Shown here in pieces: positions 1 through 6,630 of a DNA stretch of 33,012 nt. The notes under the pieces were generated by a model. That model saw only the letters and a list, made by a program, of their open reading frames with translations. It was not told where the DNA came from and ran no database searches. Position 1 is the stretch's first letter. Each line of letters opens with the position of its first letter. This DNA is from an uncultured Geobacteraceae bacterium (GTDB taxonomy: Bacteria > Desulfobacterota > Desulfuromonadia > Geobacterales > Pseudopelobacteraceae): assembly GCA_903852495.1 (NCBI GenBank), contig CAINRC010000094.1, positions 1 through 33,012 on the forward strand, written 5' to 3'. The translations under genes were made by a program, and so were the position numbers.

Positions 1-21
1 AAAGATCTGATAGAAGCCTGA

Positions 22-64
22 GGAAAACAAAGCCGCCGGCCTCGGTAAAAACTGAAGTCGGCGG
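22..64 (-). terminator. putative intrinsic terminator of the small-protein operon
   Basis: On the minus strand CCGCCG (complement of 59-64) pairs with CGGCGG (complement of 33-38) across a loop of about 20 nt, followed by CTTTGTTTTCC. It lies just downstream of the stop of the minus-strand gene at 108-329. The stem is short and the loop long, so this is a moderate call. Confidence 0.4.
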
Positions 65-107
65 ACTGTTGTCACAACATTTTTAAAGTGCCACGTTTAC
101 TACATTT

Positions 108-329
108 TCACGGAACCGCTAGCAACATCTCTAAGTTTTCAAGTTGACTGGTGCAGAAAGCACCGACTGCATCCTTGATTTCCGTGTCGTTGAAATATCC
201 ACGTACAAAATCCCAAAAAACACTTGGAGAAACATCAGCAGCCTGTTGCAAAAATTCCCTGCGCTCTGCAGGTGGCAGTGAATCTGCAAGAATCGTCTGG
301 ATAGTCCGTATATCTGCATTAATCAGCAT
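108..329 (-). CDS. small hypothetical protein, paralogue of the gene at 412-714
   Basis: This 73-aa protein is of unknown function. It starts with ATG at 329, preceded by AAGGGG six bases upstream, a good ribosome binding site. It aligns along its whole length with the neighbouring product: both share NAD near the N terminus, an I-x-x-IL motif, PP followed by R and F, an FW pair and an EI-x-DAV motif in the same order and spacing. No membrane segment or signal peptide is visible; the composition suggests a small soluble helical protein. It is the last gene of a leftward group with 412-714 and 764-1147 in the mobile region, so an accessory role in the element is plausible, but I assign no function. 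Confidence 0.6.
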   Translation of the reverse strand: MLINADIRTIQTILADSLPPAERREFLQQAADVSPSVFWDFVRGYFNDTEIKDAVGAFCTSQLENLEMLLAVP

Positions 330-411
330 GATATCCCCTTTCTGGTGTTCCGGTGTTCATTCCGGTTTTTACTCGCTATAGTATTTTATGCCTGGTGGTT
401 GTTTTCAGGAT

Positions 412-714
412 TCAGATGTTGCAGGGGCAGTCGGTTTGAGTTGCTGGTTGGGCATCTCTGATTGAGATTTCAATATTGATTTCAGCATTGATGGTTACGT
501 CACAAAAGTATTCCATGCTCGTAATTTCAAAATCTATGTAATCGTACACAGCATCTATGATTTCATTGTTGCTGATGAACCGGGTCACTCCGAACCAAAA
601 CTCATCCGGTTCAGTACAGCCGTCAGCCCATGCGTTAAAATTGGTTCGCACGTCTGGCGGCATTGTGCACTCCAGAATGTGTTTGATTCTTTTCAAATCA
701 GCGTTTGGCAGCAT
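412..714 (-). CDS. small hypothetical protein, paralogue of the gene at 108-329
   Basis: This 100-aa protein is of unknown function. The ATG at 714 is preferred over the in-frame GTG at 720 because GGGAGGTG sits just upstream of it. Residues 1 to about 70 match the downstream 73-aa protein (NADL, IL, PP-x-x-R, FW-x-x-V, EI-x-DAV). The C-terminal 30 residues are an extra acidic tail ending in a CPC motif. The two genes appear to be an old tandem duplication followed by divergence. No catalytic motif or membrane segment is visible. Confidence 0.62.
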   Translation of the reverse strand: MLPNADLKRIKHILECTMPPDVRTNFNAWADGCTEPDEFWFGVTRFISNNEIIDAVYDYIDFEITSMEYFCDVTINAEINIEISIRDAQPATQTDCPCNI

Positions 715-763
715 TTCCACCTCCCTATAAATTGTGGTTGTATTTGAAAAAGGGCATGAGGCT

Positions 764-1147
764 TCATACAGGTGTTGCGTGTCTTACTTTCCAAGCGTTG
801 ATATCAACAACGTTCTCCTTGTAGGTGTCGCTTTCAATTTCTGGCATACTGTAAAAAATCATGTCATCAAGCTCAGAAAAGCTAAGGATTACTGGATCAG
901 CACGACTTTTGACAGTAAGCAAACCAAGGCGAACCCCGGCTGTTTTGATACATTTTCGGATTAACTGATAATGTAGATAATAAGTTTCAGGTCGATACCT
1001 GTTGGCAGTCATGGCAATACAGAGCGCTTCTGCTGATAAGTCATCCCGGTCGGCAGGTTGCAGCGTATGGAAATAGTTACAGATAAAACGATTCACTAAC
1101 CACGCCGCCCGGCTGATTTCGGGCAAGTCCCAGCAAGTCATTTTCAT
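764..1147 (-). CDS. hypothetical protein
   Basis: This 127-aa protein has no family I recognise. The start is ATG at 1147, with AGGT about ten bases upstream; an ATG two codons further in is possible. It looks soluble and probably mostly helical, with several Cys and Tyr residues in the middle. It is the first gene of the leftward group that continues with 412-714 and 108-329. It is divergently arranged from the RHH-like gene at 1318, whose product could regulate the 170-bp gap between them. Confidence 0.5.
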   Translation of the reverse strand: MKMTCWDLPEISRAAWLVNRFICNYFHTLQPADRDDLSAEALCIAMTANRYRPETYYLHYQLIRKCIKTAGVRLGLLTVKSRADPVILSFSELDDMIFYSMPEIESDTYKENVVDINAWKVRHATPV

Positions 1148-1317
1148 ATGTGGTTACCTGTGTTGGTTAGTGAAAAGTGGCATTGATTCGGGAACGTCGA
1201 AAAGGAAGCGGTGGGACTTATTGTGTGAAACACCATAGCACAGTTAGCAACTGTTGTCAACTTGAATTTAACAGTGGAACATGATATTGCTACATTTGAT
1301 AATACGGGGGGTGTGTG

Positions 1318-1497
1318 ATGGGAATTGATCCGGAGCGGCAAATAAACGCAAGCGTTGTGCTTCAGCGAGAAATATATAACCAAATAAAAGAAATTGCCAA
1401 ACGCGACAAGCGAAGCATCAGTAACCTCATGTCGATTTGGCTGGAAGATCGCCTGAGACATGAATTAAGCAAGATTTGCCCGGAAGAACCGAACTAA
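1318..1497 (+). CDS. ribbon-helix-helix-like small DNA-binding protein
   Basis: This 59-aa protein begins at the ATG at 1318, preceded by a GGGGGTG stretch; a GTG one codon earlier is possible. Residues about 8 to 45 fit the CopG/Arc pattern: a short strand (INASVVL), a charged helix (REIYNQIKEIAKRD), the turn residues KRSIS, then a second helix (NLMSIWLEDRL). Proteins of this family dimerise and bind operators through the paired strand, often repressing their own operon. It is divergent from the minus-strand small-protein operon, which suggests the target is the shared intergenic region. It could also be a lone antitoxin-type protein, but no toxin gene is adjacent. Confidence 0.55.
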   Translation: MGIDPERQINASVVLQREIYNQIKEIAKRDKRSISNLMSIWLEDRLRHELSKICPEEPN

Positions 1498-1981
1498 AGC
1501 ATTTGAATGTCAATTTAACGCTAATGCGTTTTAATGTAATTTATGATCTAAATAATCAGACAAGGTCGAAAGGCTGGATACCGCTTCCTTACATAAATGT
1601 CAATAACGCTTTGTATTATAGCATGTTACATCATTTTGTGCTTGACTTAATTAATCAATGTGGTAGACTGGCTTCTCTTCAACTCGCAAGAGACCTAATT
1701 TTCATTAGTCCCAGCCGTAAAGGTTTTGCCTCCAAGCAAAAATGTGTTAATTACGTTTTGCTTGAATAACGCTATTTGTTTATCTTTATTTCGATTCAGT
1801 CCGTTCAACCCTATCGTAAGTGGTTTATTACGATTGTGGATACTGAACGAAAACTGAATCAACTATCAATACTTCTGCGATCTTCTACCCACCTAAAGTC
1901 CCATCAATATTATCAACAGCTATTTTATACTGCAAATTCATATATATACCGCAACGTAATACAATAAACAGCTTATAGAAA
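1498..1981. other. AT-rich non-coding stretch with a nested inverted repeat
   Basis: Two small plus-strand reading frames cross this stretch, but neither has a ribosome binding site or protein-like composition, so I call no gene. The stretch is strongly AT-rich and contains the nested palindromic element at 1793-1860, listed separately. Confidence 0.5.
1793..1860. repeat. nested inverted repeat (68 bp)
   Basis: The outer arms GATTCAGT + GTTCA (1793-1807) pair with TGAAC + ACTGAATC (1844-1860), separated by a small internal loop. An inner pair, ATCGTAA (1813-1819) with TTACGAT (1828-1834), is nested inside. The whole forms a plausible extended stem in DNA or RNA. Function is unknown; a regulatory RNA, protein-binding site or recombination site are all possible. 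Confidence 0.5.
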
Positions 1982-2494
1982 TTATGAATGTTCATCCGCT
2001 TTAACAGGCATTTCAATGCTAAGATCACTATGTTCTTCAACAATTTTACTAATATATGCATGTGACACCTTTATATGAAAATATTTTTCAAGATAGGCGC
2101 TTATCTGGCGCCAACTAAGCTTTTCTTCTCTTAATCGTAATATTTCGGTCAAATACCTTTTTTCAATAATATTCTTAAGTTTAGTTGATTTCGGCTTTTT
2201 CTTTTTTACCAACCGCTGGATTCTGGCCTTAATTTGTTCATCATTATTTGTATCTGGTGACATTTCAATTTTCCGCATTGTCCTGAGCGCCGCAAGTAAA
2301 GCGGCGTAATTATTTTCGGCATCTTTCGTTCTTTCGGTTTTATTTTGGCTACGCCAAACACGGAACACCTCGACTTGCCGACGGTGTGCCTCGACTTTAT
2401 CAGTTTCATTCAGTTTTGCGTAATAGCCTGCAAATTCAAGGCGCGAACGCGCTTTAAGACCGGTTAGGTCTTCAATATAATGTTCATCAAACAT
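1982..2494 (-). CDS. hypothetical protein with C-terminal HTH-like region
   Basis: This 170-aa protein is unknown. The ATG at 2494 is preferred over a GTG at 2500 because GAGGTG ends a few bases before it. The N-terminal half is rich in charged helices. A basic block (KKKKPKSTK) near the middle is followed by a segment of about 35 residues (EEKLSWRQISAYLEKYFHIKVSHAYISKIVEE) that reads like a helix-turn-helix in which a strand-spaced second helix ends in YISKI. This suggests a plasmid- or ICE-type DNA-binding protein. It is divergent from the tyrosine recombinase at 2852, and a perfect 16-bp inverted repeat lies between them, so it could be the regulator of that region. Confidence 0.55.
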   Translation of the reverse strand: MFDEHYIEDLTGLKARSRLEFAGYYAKLNETDKVEAHRRQVEVFRVWRSQNKTERTKDAENNYAALLAALRTMRKIEMSPDTNNDEQIKARIQRLVKKKKPKSTKLKNIIEKRYLTEILRLREEKLSWRQISAYLEKYFHIKVSHAYISKIVEEHSDLSIEMPVKADEHS

Positions 2495-2851
2495 AGACAC
2501 CTCATTTGTAAACTATAACATGTAACTATTCATAGATAACACGTATAGTTTGTTGGCGCAAGTATACAATATTGCGGCAATCGCTGTGCTGTTTCCTTTT
2601 TAAGGAAACAGCACAGCTGCGCTTGAGCAACAAGCGTAATGTTTACAGTTTATCCCCACTTTCCGTGCACATGGTCGGCACGATATCAATATGACCATCA
2701 TCCTTGGGACGGATGCAAAACCAGGCGCACCAGATACGAACCAGACGCCTGCTCTCATTAGTTGGACTGCATGCCCGGCAGTGACGGGTGCCCGCAAGGG
2801 CTTTAACGATTCCCCGCCGCAAGGGTAGTTTGCGGCAGAAAGGTGCGGAAC
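2495..2851. other. divergent intergenic region upstream of the tyrosine recombinase
   Basis: I see no convincing gene here. It holds the 16-bp perfect inverted repeat (2583-2617), a nearby short palindrome ATTGC-G-GCAAT, and a leader before the recombinase with two GCAAGGG copies. The first copy forms a small GCCC-GCAA-GGGC hairpin. Promoters for both flanking genes must lie here, but I cannot place them with confidence. Confidence 0.45.
2583..2617. repeat. perfect 16-bp inverted repeat with 3-bp spacer
   Basis: The arm GCTGTGCTGTTTCCTT (2583-2598) and its exact reverse complement (2602-2617) flank TTT. No poly-T tract follows in either direction, so it is not a standard terminator. Its position between divergent genes of a mobile element suits an operator, a recombinase core or accessory site, or an origin-like hairpin. 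Confidence 0.75.
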
Positions 2852-3784
2852 ATGAAACTTGGTGGAATTATTTCAGTCAGCGATATCTTTCAACGTGGCG
2901 GTGATAAAATGCGTGCTCAGGCACACGCACGTTTTAACGGTGCGTCCGGTTCGCATGCAGTTGCTCGGCAAACCGCCATATATTCGGATAGCACTTATAA
3001 ATCATATCGTGCTGTTTGGCAGAATTATGCCGACTTCATAAAATCGGAACTGGGAATTAAGCATATAGAGCAGGGAAATGCTGATCATGTTCGGCTGTTT
3101 CTCGAACAAAGAATTGAAAACGGCATTTCACGGAATACATGGAATAGGGAAGCTTCGGCAATGAACAAGCTGGCAGTTGCACTAAACTGGGCTTCTGAAA
3201 AACTACACTGGAATAGGGATTATAACTTTTCAAGAGACATAAATAGTATTCGTCATGATGCTGTTATGGAGTTGCACAAAAACGACGATAGCAGGGCATA
3301 TAATGCACCAACACAATTAATTGCTTCTTTAAAAATCAGTAATCATTTGATTGCCGCCCGCCTGCAATATGAAGGTGGCGCACGAATCCGGGAAATAAGT
3401 AACCTGAAAATGGATCAATTTAAAGGCATTACAAAGGACGCTTTGACCGGTGAGCGTGTTGGTATTATCCACATTAACAACGGAAAAGGCGGATATGAAA
3501 GAGATATGTATGTCACGCCAGCGACTTATGATAAGGCGCTGGCGCAGGTTGAACGTCACGGTCAATTCAACATTGACAATAACCAGTATCGTAATGAATT
3601 AAAAATAGCTTCGGTAAAAAGTGGTGAGCGTTATTCGGGCACACACGGTTTGAGATGGAATTATGCTCAACAGACTATGAAGACATTGCAAAAAAACGGA
3701 CTACGTTACGAAAGTGCGCTTCTGGCAACGTCGGAACGCATGGGACACCATAGGATGGAAATTACGGAACATTATCTGAAGTAA
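2852..3784 (+). CDS. tyrosine recombinase / integrase
   Basis: This 310-aa site-specific recombinase would integrate or excise the mobile element it sits in by a covalent phosphotyrosine intermediate. All catalytic residues of the family are visible: Arg178 in GARIREIS, Lys212 in the KGGYERD hairpin, His265 and Arg268 in THGLRW, His299 in MGHHR, and the nucleophile Tyr308 in EHYLK three residues from the C terminus. The N-terminal part (about 45-120) fits a SAM-like core-binding domain. The ATG at 2852 is chosen over a GTG at 2843 because AAGGTG lies at a proper distance. A DNA-binding candidate is divergently encoded upstream. The subfamily is unclear; it looks like the integrase-domain proteins found on ICEs and plasmids rather than XerC/D. 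Confidence 0.85.
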   Translation: MKLGGIISVSDIFQRGGDKMRAQAHARFNGASGSHAVARQTAIYSDSTYKSYRAVWQNYADFIKSELGIKHIEQGNADHVRLFLEQRIENGISRNTWNREASAMNKLAVALNWASEKLHWNRDYNFSRDINSIRHDAVMELHKNDDSRAYNAPTQLIASLKISNHLIAARLQYEGGARIREISNLKMDQFKGITKDALTGERVGIIHINNGKGGYERDMYVTPATYDKALAQVERHGQFNIDNNQYRNELKIASVKSGERYSGTHGLRWNYAQQTMKTLQKNGLRYESALLATSERMGHHRMEITEHYLK

Positions 3785-4390
3785 TCTCCACAATACAAAC
3801 CCTGCGACACTTCGTGCCCAAGAAACTGGTGTTGGGATGAATAGTGCGGAGTAAATCAATAAAAAATGTTGCCGTTTCTTTCCGGAAAATTTTTCTGATC
3901 GTCGGATTGAGGTCTATATATCGGGTTCATAACGGCAACAACAATAAACAAATTCAATCAACAACGGCAATATACTTAAGAAACGCGACCTGGGAAATAA
4001 ACAGTCTTCGACTTCACTCCCCGGTCGAAAAAACTTCACCGAAATCAAGAAACAAAGGCGGCGCCTGACAGGGGTAATACGATACCCTGTCATGGCGACC
4101 TTATCCCGCCACCCTCCCCAAAATCAAGAAACTGAAGCGCACGAAAAGTGATGGTCTTTTCGTGGCTTCGAATCTTGTCCCACCACCCTCCCAAAGAAAC
4201 TTACCACCTGGATTGTGAAATTCATTTCAAGCCGCTGCGGCATTGGTGCAATTTCTGCCGCGTGAACTGTTCATTGTGAGGGCAACGTTATTAAACAGGG
4301 CGCCGGCCCAATTGGGGGCCGGATTCTTGTATTCGCAGCATCCGCCAGAGGCACGGATGTGGGGCTTTTTTGACCACATTCGAGGGCATT
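3785..4390. other. non-coding region with tandem hairpin repeats between the two recombinases
   Basis: I see no supported gene here. From 4042 to 4200 there are two degenerate tandem units, listed separately. Further right are a GC-rich hairpin (CCGGCCC 4303-4309 with GGGCCGG 4316-4322) and a weaker hairpin (CATCCG 4339-4344 with CGGATG 4354-4359) followed a few bases later by TTTTTT at 4366-4371. These lie in the leader of the small ORF at 4391 and could attenuate or terminate transcription into the recombinase operon. Confidence 0.45.
4042..4200. repeat. two degenerate tandem units, each with a hairpin and a C-rich tail
   Basis: AAATCAAGAAAC occurs exactly at 4042-4053 and 4121-4132. Each copy is followed by a hairpin: the first a bulged GACAGGGGTA/TACCCTGTC pair, the second CACGAAAAG (4140-4148) with CTTTTCGTG (4156-4164). 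Each hairpin is followed by a related tail, TTATCCCGCCACCCTCCC (from 4101) or TTGTCCCACCACCCTCCC (from 4175). The units are about 79 and 72 bp. The tails recall the 3' end of a tRNA-type gene, as expected of attachment-site remnants, but no full tRNA folds. Confidence 0.5.
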
Positions 4391-4591
4391 ATGAGAAACA
4401 AAGCATCATTTACTATAGAACAGTCAGCGGATCGGATTCTGACCAATGATGATTGCCGGGAGGCAAAAGAAAATATCAGGACATTTTTCGAACTTCTGGA
4501 CAGATGGGATAAAGAGCAAAACGTGACAAACGGACCAAATTACAGTAAGATACATAACTATGCAAATGTTGAAGGGGGTCATAATGAATAA
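4391..4591 (+). CDS. small hypothetical protein coupled to the serine recombinase
   Basis: This 66-aa protein starts with ATG at 4391, preceded by GAGGG. A longer form starting upstream is possible but lacks a site. Its stop overlaps the recombinase start (4584) by eight bases, so the two are translationally coupled. The sequence is hydrophilic and acidic in the middle, with one likely amphipathic helix (EAKENIRTFFELLDRWDKEQ). Small proteins next to serine integrases are sometimes recombination directionality factors or element regulators. That is only a contextual guess here. Confidence 0.55.
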   Translation: MRNKASFTIEQSADRILTNDDCREAKENIRTFFELLDRWDKEQNVTNGPNYSKIHNYANVEGGHNE

Positions 4592-6191
4592 ACAGCATAA
4601 GCAATTATCTGCAGCACCTGAAACAACCGCCAAAAAAACGGCAGTGATTTATATTAGGGTATCATCAAAAGAGCAGCAAGATGTGGGGTTCTCACTGGAT
4701 GCCCAGCTGAAATTTCTTAACGACTATGCTCGGCTTCATGATTTCGAGGTTGTGCATATGTACATGGACGTCGAAAGCGCAAAAGCTGCCGGGCGTACCG
4801 AATTTGGGCATCTGGTTCAATTCCTTCAAAGTCAACAGAGGTTGCCACCGGGAAAGTTTCCTTGTCATACGGTACTTGTGGAAAAGACTGACCGGTTCTA
4901 TCGGAATGTCCATGACCTTGTGACAATACGTGATCTTGGCGTCACTATACATCTTGCAAAAGAAAATGTTGTTATGTCGCCTGCATCCGGTTCTAATGAT
5001 TTATTCGTGCACGGGGTGAATGTTCTACTGGCTGAACGCATGGTGAATAATCTGTCGGAAGAAACAAAAAAAGGGATGTTGGAAAAAGCACGGCAGGGAA
5101 TCTGGCCTTCGTCTGCTCCTATCGGCTTTAAAAATGTTGAAGGACCTTCCGGGAAACGGATTATTGTTCAAGATTCGGTTCAGGTTCCGTTGGTAAAAAA
5201 AATGTATGAACTGTATGCTACCGGACTGTATTCAATGAAGGATCTAAGCAAAGAGGCCTCAAATATCGGCTTAGTGCATCGGAAAAGCGGCAATAAGCTT
5301 TCAATAAGTAATATATTTGATCTACTGAACAATCCGATTTATTACGGTGACTACTATTGGAAGGGTATTTTATACAACGGCACTCACGACCCAATTGTCA
5401 GCAAGGCGCTATTTGAAAAAGTACGGCTGATGCTCAACAGGCGTTCCAGTTGCCCGACTGGTCGGCAGAAACATGATTTTCTGTTCCACGGTTTAATGAC
5501 ATGCGGACACTGCGGTTGTGCAATGGTGGCCGAAATAAAAAAAGGCAGATATGTGTACTATCACTGCACCGGCAATCGAGGCAAGTGCCCTGAAAAATAT
5601 GCACGTGAAGAAATTATTGACCAGCAGTTCATAAAATCATTGGGGCGCATTCGGCTTGATGATGACGTAGTCGATTGGATAGTGACGGTAATGAACTCTT
5701 CAACTGCAGAAGAACGATCACAGCGGGAGGCCCAAATCAAAGCATTGAGTCAACAAAAGCAGCGGTTGGAAGGACGTCTGGAGAAAATGTATCTTGATAA
5801 GCTTGATGGTGTTCTTGACGAAGAAGAGTACCGTCGGTTAAGCAACAAATTCCGTAGCGATTTGACTGATATGAAGTTTCGCCTTGAGCAATTGCAGCTT
5901 CAAAATGAAGCTAAAGTCATGGGTAAAGATCGCGTACTCGAACTTGCGCAAAACGCCGTCAATCTTTACTCCGCACAGTTTTCGGATGAAAAACGTAAAA
6001 TGCTTAATTGTGTGTATTCGAACTCCACTTGGTCAGGGGGTGAACTGGCAGCTAACTACAGACAACCATTTGATATGATTGCAGTTACTAATGATGAGTA
6101 CAAAAAAGAAAAGGTCACAAATCCGGAGAAAAGTGACCTTTTTGATATTTGGCGTCCCCGAGTCGATTCGAACGACCGGCCCCTTCCTTAG
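4584..6191 (+). CDS. large serine recombinase (resolvase/invertase type integrase)
   Basis: This 535-aa large serine recombinase is expected to integrate or excise an element through a phosphoserine intermediate. The N-terminal resolvase domain has the nucleophile Ser27 in YIRVSSKEQ and the conserved DRFYRN segment. A Recombinase domain follows (about 160-280), then a zinc ribbon with TCGHCGC and HCTGNRGKC, then a charged coiled coil (about 375-440). The ATG at 4584 is chosen over 4560 because GAAGGGGG lies seven bases upstream. The last 25 or so codons are odd: they cross a terminator hairpin (6109-6142) and end inside the antisense of tRNA-Arg, whose sequence supplies the stop codon. The natural C terminus in a circular form may differ. 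Confidence 0.88.
   Translation: MNKQHKQLSAAPETTAKKTAVIYIRVSSKEQQDVGFSLDAQLKFLNDYARLHDFEVVHMYMDVESAKAAGRTEFGHLVQFLQSQQRLPPGKFPCHTVLVEKTDRFYRNVHDLVTIRDLGVTIHLAKENVVMSPASGSNDLFVHGVNVLLAERMVNNLSEETKKGMLEKARQGIWPSSAPIGFKNVEGPSGKRIIVQDSVQVPLVKKMYELYATGLYSMKDLSKEASNIGLVHRKSGNKLSISNIFDLLNNPIYYGDYYWKGILYNGTHDPIVSKALFEKVRLMLNRRSSCPTGRQKHDFLFHGLMTCGHCGCAMVAEIKKGRYVYYHCTGNRGKCPEKYAREEIIDQQFIKSLGRIRLDDDVVDWIVTVMNSSTAEERSQREAQIKALSQQKQRLEGRLEKMYLDKLDGVLDEEEYRRLSNKFRSDLTDMKFRLEQLQLQNEAKVMGKDRVLELAQNAVNLYSAQFSDEKRKMLNCVYSNSTWSGGELAANYRQPFDMIAVTNDEYKKEKVTNPEKSDLFDIWRPRVDSNDRPLP
6109..6142. terminator. bidirectional intrinsic terminator between recombinase and tRNA-Arg
   Basis: AAAAGGTCAC (6109-6118) pairs perfectly with GTGACCTTTT (6133-6142) around a 14-nt loop. 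T-rich tracts follow on both strands (TTTTTGATATTT rightwards, TTTTCTTTTTT leftwards). Leftwards it is correctly placed to terminate the tRNA-Arg transcript; rightwards it could end the recombinase mRNA, although the reading frame continues through it. Confidence 0.75.
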
Positions 6192-6226
6192 GAGGGAAGT
6201 GCTCTATCCTGCTGAGCTACGGGGAC
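6150..6226 (-). tRNA. tRNA-Arg (anticodon CCT)
   Basis: Read on the minus strand this is a complete cloverleaf. The acceptor stem GTCCCCG pairs with CGGGGAC; the D arm is GCTC..GAGC, the anticodon loop CTCCTAA with anticodon CCT, and the T arm CGGTCGTTCGAATCGACTC. The discriminator G is followed by an encoded CCA (6150-6152). It reads AGG codons. Its 3' end faces the serine recombinase gene, the usual orientation when an element has used the 3' part of a tRNA as attachment site. Confidence 0.93.
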
Positions 6227-6630
6227 AAAATATATTTCTACCGCCTTTGCAACCTTGGTAAACGGCGACGGCACATACCTGATACAAAAGCAGCTAACGG
6301 TTTTGCAGCACGTACTTCCGGTAATAAAGCCGGTAAACTCTTACAGAAAAAGCGCCAAACCGTCAACCATAAACAACCCCGTTGAGGTTGAAGATGTCTA
6401 TCGTACGGTCCCAATAGTCGCGCGATCGGATGAATGTTGATAGCGGGTCAAACGATGCGTGGGAGATTATCGCTACTGCACGAACAGCATGAAATGTACC
6501 GCTGTGATCCAGTTGGGTTTTCGCTGCCGGAACGGTATATTTTTTACTGGTATCGTCTTATGTTATCTGCAACTATGCAGCATTATTTTGAGCTAAATTT
6601 CGACTGCAGTTTTAAACAAAGGACTTATAG
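6227..6630. other. intergenic region between tRNA-Arg and the first radical SAM gene
   Basis: This stretch probably holds promoters for the leftward tRNA and the rightward radical SAM gene. A 66-codon plus-strand frame (6434-6634) overlaps the GTG start of the radical SAM gene in a GTGA arrangement. It has only a weak ribosome binding site and no recognisable character, so I leave it uncalled. No repeat stands out. Confidence 0.4.
6235..6262 (-). promoter_or_regulatory. possible sigma-70 promoter of tRNA-Arg
   Basis: On the minus strand TTTACC (complement of 6257-6262) and TAGAAA (complement of 6235-6240) are 16 bp apart. The -10-like box ends eight bases before the tRNA 5' end. Both boxes are imperfect. 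Confidence 0.3.

Noticed and set aside
1793..1860. Integron attC site
   Set aside because: The nested arms are suggestive, but the conserved RYYYAAC and GTTRRRY end boxes are missing and no integron integrase is present.
2646..2658. DnaA-box-like TTATCCCCA as part of a replication origin
   Set aside because: It is a single copy with a mismatch, with no iterons or Rep gene nearby.
4160..4190. A tRNA gene suggested by TTCGAAT followed by CCACC
   Set aside because: The flanking T-stem and acceptor bases do not pair and no D or anticodon arm can be formed.
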